64,000 bases of DNA from contig NZ_NOXU01000025.1 in assembly GCF_002251795.1 (NCBI RefSeq), positions 62,001 through 126,000 on the forward strand, in the 5' to 3' direction. This DNA is from Niveispirillum lacus (GTDB lineage Bacteria; Pseudomonadota; Alphaproteobacteria; Azospirillales; Azospirillaceae). Shown in pieces: positions 45,489-53,816 of this stretch. The notes under the pieces are model-generated. The model did not search any database, was not told where the DNA came from, and saw nothing but the letters and a program-made list of their open reading frames with translations. The first letter of the stretch is position 1; each line of letters starts with the position of its first letter. Both the position numbers and the translations under genes were made by a program.

Positions 45489-45965
45489 TCACGCGTCGCG
45501 GCCCATCTGTTCTTGAAGATAGTTCTGCAGACCGACCGACTTGATCAGCCCCAACTGCGTTTCCAACCAATCGATATGTTCCTCCGTATCCTCCAGAATG
45601 CGGCGGAAAATTTCTTTGGACTGGTAGTCACGCACACCTTCGCAATATTGCATGGCGTCCAGCAATTCGGTGCGGTTTCGGGTTTCGATGGACAGGTCAC
45701 CCTCAAAACATTCCGGCACATTCTCGCCGATCTTCAGCTTGTGCAGATCTTGAAGGTTGGGCAGGCCTTCCAGGAACAACACCCGCTCGATCAGCAGGTC
45801 GGCATGCTTCATCTCACCGATGCTTTCCTCGTACACCTTCTTGCCAAGGCGCAAGAAACCCCAGTTCTTCAGGATCCGGGCGTGCAGGAAATACTGGTTG
45901 ATCGCCGTCAACTCGTTGACCAGGATGGTGTTGAGATGGCGGATGACAGTGGTGTCGCCTTGCAT
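45489..45965 (-). CDS. bfr: Bacterioferritin
   Basis: 158 residues, collinear with E. coli Bfr without gaps. Glu18, Glu51, haem ligand Met52, His54, Glu94 and His130 are all present. The sixth ferroxidase ligand, Glu127, is replaced by Thr (EDTEEHIDW), with Glu at 128 and 129. Bfr stores iron as a 24-subunit haem-containing shell. The substitution may lower ferroxidase activity or mark a hetero-oligomer subunit. Ends at a strong intrinsic terminator and diverges from a MaoC-like gene. Confidence 0.93.
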   Translation of the reverse strand: MQGDTTVIRHLNTILVNELTAINQYFLHARILKNWGFLRLGKKVYEESIGEMKHADLLIERVLFLEGLPNLQDLHKLKIGENVPECFEGDLSIETRNRTELLDAMQYCEGVRDYQSKEIFRRILEDTEEHIDWLETQLGLIKSVGLQNYLQEQMGRDA

Positions 45966-46081
45966 GGGAACCTTCGCGGTGGATCAGGAGGAAGCAGCAG
46001 GGAACCATCGTTCCACTTGTGTCATACTGGCATGATCTGCACGCGCTGTCTCCTGATAACGTATTGCAATTGAAGGGAAAA

Positions 46082-46100
46082 GCGATTGATAACCAATCGC
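46082..46100. promoter_or_regulatory. Palindrome between bfr and MaoC-like gene
   Basis: GCGATTG-ATAAC-CAATCGC is a perfect 7-bp inverted repeat 25 bases before the MaoC-like start and 117 bases before bfr. The size suits an operator for a dimeric repressor (a Fur-like ATTGATAA core is visible). Target protein unknown. Confidence 0.45.
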
Positions 46101-46124
46101 GAGCACCCACCTGAAAGGAATAGA

Positions 46125-46598
46125 ATGGTCCCGCCCGAACGTTACCTGGAAGATTTCACCCCCGGCATGGAGTTGGAGTTTGGCGACCGGCTGGTGACTG
46201 CCGAGGAGGTGGTGGCTTTTGCGCGTGAGTATGATCCCCAGCCTTTTCATCTTGATGAGGAGGCGGGCAAGGCTACTCATTTCGGCGGGCTGGTGGCCAG
46301 CGGATGGCAGACGGCGGGCTTTATGATGCGCATGCTGGTGGATCACATGCTGTCGCCCAAAACCTCGCTCGGCTCGCCGGGGCTGGATGAACTTCGCTGG
46401 CTGAAACCTGTGCGGCCCGGTGACCGGTTGCGTGTGCGTGTGCGCATTCAGGAAGTGAAGCGTTCGCGCTCACGTCCTGAAATGGGGACCATTCGGCAAA
46501 CGACGGAAGTGCTCAACCAGAAGGATGAAGTCGTCATGTCGACGATTTCCATCGGAATGGTCCGTGCACGGTCTAATCCGGAAATTTCCGCTGGTTAA
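46125..46598 (+). CDS. MaoC-like hotdog dehydratase
   Basis: 157 residues from the ATG at 46125, with AAAGGA upstream; earlier in-frame ATG lacks a ribosome binding site. The R-hydratase pattern is VAFAREYDPQPFHLDEEAGK (catalytic Asp and His) then FGGLVASGWQTAGFMMRMLV and LDELRWLKPVRPGDRLRVRV. Enzymes of this class hydrate enoyl-CoA or dehydrate beta-hydroxyacyl groups. Single gene; specific substrate unknown. Confidence 0.9.
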   Translation: MVPPERYLEDFTPGMELEFGDRLVTAEEVVAFAREYDPQPFHLDEEAGKATHFGGLVASGWQTAGFMMRMLVDHMLSPKTSLGSPGLDELRWLKPVRPGDRLRVRVRIQEVKRSRSRPEMGTIRQTTEVLNQKDEVVMSTISIGMVRARSNPEISAG

Positions 46599-46685
46599 CT
46601 TGTTAAAGACACGCCATTTGGCGCTTTAAACATGCGCATGAAGGCCGGGTTATTCCGAATGGACTAGCCCGACCTTTTGCGACCC

Positions 46686-46703
46686 TTCCCAAAAGGTTGG
46701 GAA
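46686..46703. promoter_or_regulatory. Palindrome upstream of small GEWVEEL protein
   Basis: TTCCCAA-AAGG-TTGGGAA is a perfect 7-bp inverted repeat, followed 6 bases later by TATGAT, a good -10 hexamer. It lies 42 bases before the small-protein ATG and could be an operator in its promoter. Confidence 0.45.
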
Positions 46704-46744
46704 ATCGCGTATGATGTCCCCCTGTCGGTGCAATGGGAGCCATC

Positions 46745-46954
46745 ATGGCGCGCGAAGTGATTGATTTTTCTCCGGGGGAATGGGTGGAGGAACTGACCCC
46801 GCCCAAGCGGCGGTTTCAGATTATGGCCGTACATGCAAAACCGGGGATCAGGGCGCCGAATGTTGAACTGGCCATTGATGGCAATCCAGTCCACCGCCTC
46901 AGTCTGTCGATTTTTGCCCTTGCCGATTTGCAGCGTTTCCGTCGCGTCCGCTGA
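46745..46954 (+). CDS. Small basic protein, GEWxEEL family member 1
   Basis: 69 residues starting at 46745 after GGGAG. Core segments GEWVEELTPPKRRFQIMAVH, PNVELAIDGNPVHRLSLSIF and LQRFRRVR align with the protein at 50728-50961 (GEWLEEL, RLSLALEVV, RFRRLG). Net positive, no signal peptide, probably cytoplasmic. No known family recognised. It is monocistronic, with its own -10 and palindrome. Confidence 0.6.
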   Translation: MAREVIDFSPGEWVEELTPPKRRFQIMAVHAKPGIRAPNVELAIDGNPVHRLSLSIFALADLQRFRRVR

Positions 46955-46966
46955 CCCTTACGGTCT

Positions 46967-48238
46967 TCACACGACAAGGTAGGCCGCTGCACCAGCCAGA
47001 ATGGCCAAAAGGCTGGGCCCGCCCACATAAAGGCCCAGCCGAATACCCCCGACCGAACCGGCCATCACGGCCTTGGCGGTGGTATTCACCCCCACTGCCA
47101 GAAGGATGGATCCGGCAGCCAGTTGTGCAAGGTCGGGTTGCTGCTGGCCCATGCGAGCCATGGCGATGGTGATGGCGTCAACATCGGCGATGCCCGATAC
47201 GGCAGCGCCAAGCAACAGGCCAGCATCTCCCACAAACCGTCGCAGCAACTCAGCGCCGACCAGAACGACCGCGATGAACAGCGCGAGCTTTAAGGCGGTC
47301 GCCAGTTCCAGCGGGTTGGACAGGGACAAAGACGGGCTGTCCGTTTGCGCTGATACTGCCTTCCCATCCCGGAGCAGCATCAAGCCCGCAGCAAGGACCA
47401 GCACCAGCAGGGCGGCGACCGCCGGCACAGCCAGAGGCACCACCATCGCCCGATTGAGCAGACCTGTGACCAACACCACCCGCAATCCCATCACCGCGCC
47501 GGCAATCAGTACACCGGCGGCCAGTAGGGGCACGGCGCCGGGCTGCCGCTGCGCCAAGCGGGAAAGGGTCAGCGTGGTGGCGGTGGAGGAGGCAAGCCCC
47601 CCGGCCATGGCAGCAACCATCAGGCCCCGCTTCTGCCCAAGCAGCCTGACGGCGACATAGCCACCAAAAGAAATGGCGGCGATCATGATGGCCAGGAACC
47701 AGATTTCTGCCGGGTTCAGCACACCCCAGGGATCGATGGTGTGGTTGGGCAGCACCGGTAAAGCCAGAAAACTCATGGTCGCCAGGATCAGCACCGCGCG
47801 GATTTCCACCCACTGCAACCGACGCAGCCAGTCATGCAGAGGGTCACGCAGTGCCAGCAGCAAGGTGGCCGCCACCGCCACGGCCACGGCCACCCGCAAC
47901 TCCCCCAGCGTGGCATAGGCCCCCAGCAGAAAAACCAGCAGCCCGGATATGACGCCGGTCACGGAATGACGCCCCTCCTCCCGCGATTCCAGCCAGTGGA
48001 AGGCCGTGAAGGCGCCGGTGAAAGCGAGGAACGCCACGCCCAGGAACAGCAAATTGTCCAAGGAATGGGTCAACAGGCCGGCGGTGCCACCCAGCAACCC
48101 TGTAATGGCAAAAGTACGCAGACCTGCTGCCCGCTGTCCCTCCGGGGCATCCCGCAGCCGCCAACCACGTTCCAACCCCACCAGCAGCCCGATGGCCAGC
48201 GCCACCGCCAGCCGTGTCAGAAGGTCGATTTCGTCCAC
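46967..48238 (-). CDS. MgtC/SapB and DUF4010 domain membrane protein
   Basis: 423 residues using the GTG at 48238, which yields MDEIDLLTRLAVALAIGLLV, the normal start for this family; the upstream ATG at 48343 would add 35 atypical residues overlapping the PadR operator. The N-terminal MgtC-like helices carry GLLVGLERGWR and LRTFAITGLLGG; the C-terminal half is DUF4010 (SGIADVDAITIAMARM). About 12 helices. MgtC-related proteins are tied to Mg2+ or acid adaptation; transport is not proven. Confidence 0.85.
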   Translation of the reverse strand: MDEIDLLTRLAVALAIGLLVGLERGWRLRDAPEGQRAAGLRTFAITGLLGGTAGLLTHSLDNLLFLGVAFLAFTGAFTAFHWLESREEGRHSVTGVISGLLVFLLGAYATLGELRVAVAVAVAATLLLALRDPLHDWLRRLQWVEIRAVLILATMSFLALPVLPNHTIDPWGVLNPAEIWFLAIMIAAISFGGYVAVRLLGQKRGLMVAAMAGGLASSTATTLTLSRLAQRQPGAVPLLAAGVLIAGAVMGLRVVLVTGLLNRAMVVPLAVPAVAALLVLVLAAGLMLLRDGKAVSAQTDSPSLSLSNPLELATALKLALFIAVVLVGAELLRRFVGDAGLLLGAAVSGIADVDAITIAMARMGQQQPDLAQLAAGSILLAVGVNTTAKAVMAGSVGGIRLGLYVGGPSLLAILAGAAAYLVV

Positions 48239-48322
48239 TTTTCCCACACCTGCCAGCCGCCTCTTGGCATCAGCATGCCTATCAGCCCGGCAACCAGCAA
48301 GCGATCCGCATAAAAAACATAT

Positions 48323-48333
48323 CTCGATATATC
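48323..48333. promoter_or_regulatory. PadR operator copy 1
   Basis: CTCGATATATC; its inverted partner GATATATCGAG occurs at 48383-48393. It lies in the region between the MgtC-like and PadR genes, about 90 bases before the PadR start. Confidence 0.55.
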
Positions 48334-48381
48334 TGATATGCATCGTATGCTATCGACTTTCTTTCCGGGTACGCCGATATT

Positions 48382-48391
48382 CGATATATCG
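48382..48391. promoter_or_regulatory. PadR operator copy 2, perfect CGATATATCG palindrome
   Basis: Ten-base perfect palindrome 28 bases before the PadR start, flanked by TATT and AGTT. The repetition of the CGATATATC core suggests autoregulation, as in the YqjI system. Confidence 0.6.
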
Positions 48392-48418
48392 AGTTACACT
48401 CTGATGAGGAGATACGAT

Positions 48419-48994
48419 ATGCGTGGCTTCTTTGGCCGGGGCAAGGGCTTCGGCGACGAGGATGATGAGGATTTCCGTGGCTTTGGCGGCCCTGCCCGGC
48501 ATGGCCATCCTGGACGGGGCGGCCGCCATGGGCGTGGGTTCGGCCATGGCGGCCTTCGGCTGGTGTTGCTAAAGCTTCTGGAGGATAGACCCCGCCATGG
48601 CTATGAGCTGATCAAGGAGATCGAGGATCGCTCACAGGGTCGCTACATCCCGTCGCCCGGTGTGGTTTACCCGGCATTGAGCTGGCTGGAGGATGGCGGG
48701 CTGATCATCATTGCTGCCGCAGACGATGGCCGCAAACTGGCGCGCATTACACCGGCGGGCCAACAATTCCTGACCCAGCAGGCGACGGAAGTGACCCGGC
48801 TTCTCGCCATCATGGATGGCGCCGGACCGGAACCTGATCGCGGGGGATTGCACGAATATGCCGCCTTATTCCGGGCCATGCATAATCTGAAAGCATCGCT
48901 GCGCACCCGTGGCCTGCGTCCTTTGTCAAAAACAGAGACTGAAACCATCGTCGATTGGATCGATGAACTGGCCCGCAAGATCGAGAGGCTCTGA
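48419..48994 (+). CDS. PadR-family regulator, YqjI-like, with His/Gly-rich N-terminus
   Basis: 191 residues from the ATG at 48419 with GAGGAG upstream. A Gly/His/Asp-rich extension (about 1-45, containing RHGHPGRGGRHGRGFGHGG) precedes the winged helix: LLKLLEDRPRHGYELIKEIE and SPGVVYPALSWLEDGGLI. In YqjI this extension binds Ni2+ or Fe2+ and releases the repressor; the same role is inferred here. The downstream siderophore-interacting protein gene starts 2 bases after its stop, as in the yqjI-yqjH pair. Confidence 0.87.
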   Translation: MRGFFGRGKGFGDEDDEDFRGFGGPARHGHPGRGGRHGRGFGHGGLRLVLLKLLEDRPRHGYELIKEIEDRSQGRYIPSPGVVYPALSWLEDGGLIIIAAADDGRKLARITPAGQQFLTQQATEVTRLLAIMDGAGPEPDRGGLHEYAALFRAMHNLKASLRTRGLRPLSKTETETIVDWIDELARKIERL

Positions 48995-48996
48995 GC

Positions 48997-49791
48997 ATGC
49001 CCGACACTCTGCCGCCGATGCGCCAGCCACAGCGTTTACGGCACGACACCCGCCGCCGTAACCTGAAAGTGGTCAGCACCCGTGACCTGTCACCCTTTAT
49101 GCGCCGCATCACCCTGGTCGGCGACATGTCGGGGTTCCAGTCTTCGGGTTTTGACGATCATGTGAAGCTGTTCTTCCCCGATCCGGCAACAGGGCTGATC
49201 GCCCTGCCCGGCGGTGATGTCAAACCGATTGCCCGCGATTATACACCCCGCGCGTTTGATCTGGTCGCCGGCACCCTGACCTTGGATTTTGCCTTGCACG
49301 GGGTGGCCAAGGACGACCCAGAGAACGGCGCCGGCCCGGCAACCACCTGGGCTCTGCATGCCGTACCGGGCGATACGTTGGTTCTGGGCGGGCCGCGCGG
49401 GTCCACTGTCTGGCCCAAGGATTACGCGCTGCATCTGCTGATCGGTGATGAAACCGCCCTGCCCGCCATCGGCCGCCGGCTGGAGGAACTGCCCGCCGGG
49501 GTGCGCGTGATCGTGTTGGTGGCAGTGGACAACCCGACAGCAACGCTCGACTTGCCCACCCAGGCCGATGCCACCATCCATTGGTTGTTCCGCGATCCCG
49601 CACATGGTGGTCACACGCTGACCGACGCGGTGGCACGGCTGAGTTTCCGGCAGACCGATGTCTTCGCCTGGGTCGCAGCGGAAGCCGAAGAGGTGCGGGT
49701 GATCCGCGATCTGCTGATCACCCGCCATGGTGTCAACCCGGAGCAGATGAAGGCCGCCGGCTATTGGCAGAAAGGTGGGGCTGGGGCCTGA
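48997..49791 (+). CDS. Siderophore-interacting protein (ferric reductase, YqjH/ViuB-like)
   Basis: 264 residues. The N-terminal FAD domain shows MRRITLVGDMSGFQ, DDHVKLFFPD and RDYTPRAFD (the RxYTxR FAD motif); the C-terminal part has GGPRGSTVWPKDYALHLLIG, DETALPAIGRRLEEL and a terminal WQKGGA. Family members reduce ferric siderophores with NAD(P)H in the cytoplasm, freeing iron. It is coupled to the PadR regulator, so it is probably derepressed when the metal co-repressor changes. Confidence 0.92.
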   Translation: MPDTLPPMRQPQRLRHDTRRRNLKVVSTRDLSPFMRRITLVGDMSGFQSSGFDDHVKLFFPDPATGLIALPGGDVKPIARDYTPRAFDLVAGTLTLDFALHGVAKDDPENGAGPATTWALHAVPGDTLVLGGPRGSTVWPKDYALHLLIGDETALPAIGRRLEELPAGVRVIVLVAVDNPTATLDLPTQADATIHWLFRDPAHGGHTLTDAVARLSFRQTDVFAWVAAEAEEVRVIRDLLITRHGVNPEQMKAAGYWQKGGAGA

Positions 49792-50400
49792 TCAGCCCCG
49801 CTTGCCCCGCAGCAACCGCCAGCTCATCCGGCCGACATAGAGCGCAATACAACCATAGACCACAATCTTGGAAACCGGATCGACCCAGGCTTCCACCTTG
49901 TCATAATGGTTTTCCAGCACATAACCCGCCGCGGTCAGAACCGTGGTCCAAACCAGCGAACCCAGCGTTGTCAGGGTCAGGAAAAGCGGCATACCCATCC
50001 GCGCCATGCCGGCCGGAACAGAAATCAGTGTGCGGATGGCCGGGATCAGACGGCCCAGGAATACGGCCTTCCGCCCATGCCGGCTGAACCAGGTAAACGC
50101 CATGTCGACATCGGGTGGGTCCATCGTCATGATGAAGCCGAATCGTTCCGACAGGGCCATGACGCGATCATAGCCAAAAAAGCGGCCCAGATAATACCAG
50201 GGCAAACCACCCAGCACCGACCCCAGGGTACCGACCAGCACCACCAGGATTGGGTCCATCTTGCCCTGCGCCGCCAGGAACCCGCCCAAAGGCATGATCA
50301 GTTCTGACGGAATGGGCGGAAAGATATTCTCCAGAAACATCAGGAACAGCAGGCCCCAATAGCCGAACTGCTCCACCAGGTTCAAAAGATTGTCGAACAT
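49792..50400 (-). CDS. DedA-family membrane protein
   Basis: 202 residues. LMFLENIFPPIPSELIMPLG is the hallmark re-entrant loop (ExxxPPIPSE), and FSRHGRKAVFLGRLIPAIRT with SVPAGMARM is the conserved second half of the VTT/DedA fold. These proteins act as lipid carriers or scramblases, e.g. for undecaprenyl phosphate. Its end touches the siderophore-interacting gene end tail-to-tail with no gap. Confidence 0.92.
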   Translation of the reverse strand: MFDNLLNLVEQFGYWGLLFLMFLENIFPPIPSELIMPLGGFLAAQGKMDPILVVLVGTLGSVLGGLPWYYLGRFFGYDRVMALSERFGFIMTMDPPDVDMAFTWFSRHGRKAVFLGRLIPAIRTLISVPAGMARMGMPLFLTLTTLGSLVWTTVLTAAGYVLENHYDKVEAWVDPVSKIVVYGCIALYVGRMSWRLLRGKRG

Positions 50401-50727
50401 GCTTCACGTATCCGGTCAACGCCCGCCTGCGCCGGAAGGGCGGGGAAGGCTGTAGCGCATCATGCGTGTCGCCGCCATGACAAAGGTGGAAATGCCATCC
50501 CTAACCTTTTGACACATGTTTGGACATACTGTGCCCGATGACCTAACCCGGATGGTCTATTCCTTAGGGAGAAATTTCCGCTATCATAGGGGCGTGGATA
50601 AGGCTATCCACCCGTTACTGCGTTCACTGGCGCCGCTCCTCCGGGGCATGGGCGGCCGGGTATTGTGGTAACCGGTTTCGGCGCCGTTCCCGTTGGAAAC
50701 GGCGGCGCGTCGTGCAGGAGAGTGGCG
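50401..50727. other. Intergenic region before small protein 2
   Basis: About 330 bases with no credible gene. It contains TATCAT (50581-50586), a possible -10 preceded by GAAATTTCCGC, similar to GGGAAATCGCG-TATGAT before the paralogous small gene; thus the two paralogues may share promoter control. Confidence 0.5.
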
Positions 50728-50961
50728 ATGGTATTGTCCAGGCGTGTGGCAGAGCCCCCCAAAGCCGGGGAATGGTTAGAAGAATTGAAGATGCCGCGGC
50801 GCCGGTTGCTGGTGCATGCGGTGCATCAGCACGCGGCCCGCCCGACGCATGTGGAATTTCTGGTAGAAGGCCGCAATAGCGACCGTTTGTCGCTGGCGCT
50901 GGAGGTGGTGCTTGATGCCACGCGTTTCCGTCGCCTGGGCCACAGTCAGCACGCTGCCTGA
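50728..50961 (+). CDS. Small basic protein, GEWxEEL family member 2
   Basis: 77 residues from the ATG at 50728, AGGAG upstream. GEWLEELKMPRRRLLVHAVH, THVEFLVEGRNSDRLSLALE and ATRFRRLGHS match the protein at 46745-46954 over its full core. No signal peptide or membrane helix; rich in Arg and His. Family unknown to me; probably cytoplasmic and possibly nucleic-acid binding from its charge, which is speculation. Confidence 0.6.
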   Translation: MVLSRRVAEPPKAGEWLEELKMPRRRLLVHAVHQHAARPTHVEFLVEGRNSDRLSLALEVVLDATRFRRLGHSQHAA

Positions 50962-50982
50962 TCCGGGATACCGACCGACAAG

Positions 50983-51021
50983 AACGCCGCCGGCCCCATA
51001 TCAGGGCCCAGGCGGCGTTTT
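50983..51021 (+). terminator. Intrinsic terminator after small protein 2
   Basis: AACGCCGCC/GGCGGCGTT (9 bp) with an inner GGCCC/GGGCC stem and a CA bulge, ending in GTTTTG. It lies 21 bases after the small gene and just before the end of the convergent deoxyribosyltransferase gene. Confidence 0.75.
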
Positions 51022-51024
51022 GAT

Positions 51025-51564
51025 TCAGGCTGGCGACAAGCCGAACCAGTTGGCTGCGGCGCGGGCGGCCTGGGTAAAGCTGGGCTGCACCGGTCCCGTG
51101 GCCGGGTCAACCAGCATCAGATTGACCGGCAAGCCGAATTCTTCCACTTCCATCTGGTCGGCATCACGCCAGACCCGGCCATCATGGGCCAGATACTGCC
51201 GCGACTGTGTCCGTTGCAGCAAAGGGCGGATATCGCCCGACCACGGAAAGACCGGCTTACCGAGCGCCGCCGCAAAACCCATTTCATAAGCGGTGCCATC
51301 ATCGACCGACGGCCCGCGAAACGGCATACAGTTGGCAATCACCCCATCGGCGCCATGGATCAGGTTGAGATTGGCCAGACGGATGCGGGCGGCAAACGCC
51401 GCTCCCCCCTCGTCTTCGGCAGGGGAGAGGGCATTGTCCATTGGGAAAACGCCCTCCAGCCCCATTTCTTCACAGATGGCTTTCATTGACGCCGCTGCCG
51501 CCAACGGATCAGGCAGGAACACATCAGGGCCCGCCAGATATAGACGGGGCGGCTTCACCATCAT
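51025..51564 (-). CDS. Nucleoside 2-deoxyribosyltransferase
   Basis: 179 residues. RLYLAGPDVFLPDPLA, IHGADGVIANCMPFRGPSVD and DGTAYEMGFAAALGKPVFPW are the NDT signature, with the catalytic Glu in GTAYEMG. The enzyme transfers deoxyribose between bases in nucleotide salvage. Its start overlaps the cpdB stop by 4 bases, so a periplasmic nucleotide hydrolase and a cytoplasmic nucleoside enzyme are produced together, consistent with nucleotide scavenging. Confidence 0.9.
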   Translation of the reverse strand: MMVKPPRLYLAGPDVFLPDPLAAAASMKAICEEMGLEGVFPMDNALSPAEDEGGAAFAARIRLANLNLIHGADGVIANCMPFRGPSVDDGTAYEMGFAAALGKPVFPWSGDIRPLLQRTQSRQYLAHDGRVWRDADQMEVEEFGLPVNLMLVDPATGPVQPSFTQAARAAANWFGLSPA

Positions 51565-53534
51565 GACGCACCTCCGGCAATCTTGACCGGATCGACCCGG
51601 TACCGGGCAAACCCATCCGGGGCCGGCCCCTCATAGGTCAGTGCCGGTTGTTCGGCCAGCAGTTCCTGCGCCAGGGGCGAACTGTCGAAATAAAGGCGCA
51701 CATCAGCCGGCAAGGGGGCGAAACGGAAGCTGCGGTCGGTCGACGGCTCCACCACACCCTTACTGCGGATATAATCAATGATGGCGGATTGAACCGTGTC
51801 GGGCGACTGATAGACCAGCGTACTTCCGTCCAGGCCGGGCACAGACCCACCGCCACTGGCGCGATAGTTATTGGTCACCACAAGGAAAAACTTCTGGTCA
51901 TCGATGGGCTTGCCCTCGAACATCAGGTCCTTGATGCGGCGCGCCTTGTCATTGACCAACTTACCCTCGCGGTCAAACCGTTCGGGTTGGGTCAGATCGA
52001 TGCTGTAGGTCACACCATCGATAATGTCGAATGAATAGGCCGGCACGCGGGTATTCACCAACGGCTGCGGTTCCTTCTTGGTGGGATCGATGACCGACAG
52101 GGCACGTGTCGACATTTCCAGCCAGTCGCGCACCTGTGCGCCCGTCAGCTTCACAACTGCCAGTTGGTTAGGATACAGGTACAGATCGGCCACATTACGG
52201 ATGGCGACACTGCCGGACGGAATATCGGTATAGAAGGCGACACCAGGACGGCCGCCGGATTTAAACGGCGCCGCCGCCGACAGAATAGGCAAACCGGCAT
52301 GTTCGGTACCGGCCAGAGCGCGCGCGACATAGGCGCGCTGGGCCTCCGCAACCAGTTCCACACCGGCGCTGTCCCCCAGATAGGAGAAATAAGAATGGAT
52401 GCGGGCTGTCACCGTTCCCACAGGGCGGCGGACATAGTCCAAGGTACCCTGATGACTGGGGGCCAGCACCGCACCAACCTCGGCATCGGGTTCCGCCACC
52501 ACCATGCGCCCATCCTGACGTTCCTGGATGGGTTTGGCCACAGCCGTACCATCCACGACCTGCCAACCCGCACCCTTCTTCTCCAGTTTCAGGTTGATCA
52601 TGCCCAGATGGCTGCCATAGGACCCGGCCATGACCAACGGTTTGCCATTGACAGTACCCTTGACCAGATCGGCCTTGGGCAGGCCTTCATAGTCCTTGCC
52701 GGGGAAAACGCGATGGCTGTGGCCGGTGATAACGGCGTCCACGCCCGCCACTTCGGTCAAGGCGTTGGAGATGTTTTCTTCGCCCCCTTCGCGGGGGAAG
52801 AACGACAGACCGGAATGGGACAGAACGATAATGACATCGGCCCCTTCCTTCTTCATACGCGGGACATAGGCGTTGGCCATATCGATGATGTCACGGGTGG
52901 TGACGCGGCCTTCCAACTTGTCCTTGTCCCAGATCATGATCTGCGGGGTCAGCAGACCCAGAATGCCGACCTTTACCTTGTGCTTGGCGCCCTTATCATC
53001 GACCAGGGAGCGTTCCTGAATGACATAAGCGGGGTAAAGGGTGGGATCGTTGGCCGGGTCCTTGTCGCCGTCAACCTTGAAGACATTGCCGGCCAGAACG
53101 GGGAACTTGGCACCGCCATAAATATTGTGCAGGACATCAAGGCCGAAATTGAACTCGTGATTGCCCAGGACAGCCGCGTCATAACCCAACAGGTTCATGG
53201 TGGCCATGGCCGGATGCGCCGGTTTGTCCTTACCCACGCCGCGCTCACGGACGACCCAGTCACCCATCGGCGTGCCCTGGATAAGGTCACCATTATCGAG
53301 CAGCAGCGTGTTCGGGTTGGCTGCCCGGGCGGCCCGGATCAGGGGCGTAACCCGGACGAGGCCGACGCCAGCATCCGGCTTGTCAGCATAATAATCATAG
53401 TCCTCCAAATACATATGCAGGTCGGTCGTAGCCAGTACCTGCAAATCGATTCTTTCCTGTGCTGATGCTGGACTGCACAGCGCGAGGAACAGGGCGCCGG
53501 CTATCAGGGCGCCAGAACGGGAAAGACGAATCAC
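51561..53534 (-). CDS. cpdB: 2',3'-cyclic-nucleotide 2'-phosphodiesterase/3'-nucleotidase
   Basis: 657 residues from the GTG at 53534 (GGAG upstream; puts the signal peptide ALIAGALFLALCSPASAQ at the N-terminus). The metallophosphoesterase domain has LATTDLHMYLEDYDY, LLLDNGDLIQGTPM, VLGNHEFNFG and ITGHSHRVFPG; the C-terminal nucleotidase domain has GVAFYTDIPSGSVAIRNVAD and FFLVVTNNYRASGGG (substrate stacking region). It degrades cyclic nucleotides and 3'-nucleotides in the periplasm for salvage. Confidence 0.93.
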   Translation of the reverse strand: MIRLSRSGALIAGALFLALCSPASAQERIDLQVLATTDLHMYLEDYDYYADKPDAGVGLVRVTPLIRAARAANPNTLLLDNGDLIQGTPMGDWVVRERGVGKDKPAHPAMATMNLLGYDAAVLGNHEFNFGLDVLHNIYGGAKFPVLAGNVFKVDGDKDPANDPTLYPAYVIQERSLVDDKGAKHKVKVGILGLLTPQIMIWDKDKLEGRVTTRDIIDMANAYVPRMKKEGADVIIVLSHSGLSFFPREGGEENISNALTEVAGVDAVITGHSHRVFPGKDYEGLPKADLVKGTVNGKPLVMAGSYGSHLGMINLKLEKKGAGWQVVDGTAVAKPIQERQDGRMVVAEPDAEVGAVLAPSHQGTLDYVRRPVGTVTARIHSYFSYLGDSAGVELVAEAQRAYVARALAGTEHAGLPILSAAAPFKSGGRPGVAFYTDIPSGSVAIRNVADLYLYPNQLAVVKLTGAQVRDWLEMSTRALSVIDPTKKEPQPLVNTRVPAYSFDIIDGVTYSIDLTQPERFDREGKLVNDKARRIKDLMFEGKPIDDQKFFLVVTNNYRASGGGSVPGLDGSTLVYQSPDTVQSAIIDYIRSKGVVEPSTDRSFRFAPLPADVRLYFDSSPLAQELLAEQPALTYEGPAPDGFARYRVDPVKIAGGAS

Positions 53535-53816
53535 GGGGCACGCTCCATCGGGCTCTGTTGCCGCCAGGCAGCAGGTGCAGCGCAACAATTCTGGTTAAGA
53601 AATGCAGGATACGCGGGTCTCGTGTCCTGGAACCAGCATGTTGCGCCGCAAAACTGTGGCGGTAATGATACGCTTGCTGAGATATAGCCGCTCAGGCCCC
53701 TGCAGGCATAGCTGCAGACGTGCCTGTCATGGAACTGTAATTTATTCGTTACCTAAGCGTCACGGGCATCTGGTGTTGTCCGCGCGATCCGGTCCGGCTT
53801 ATTGGGGGCTCTTCGT

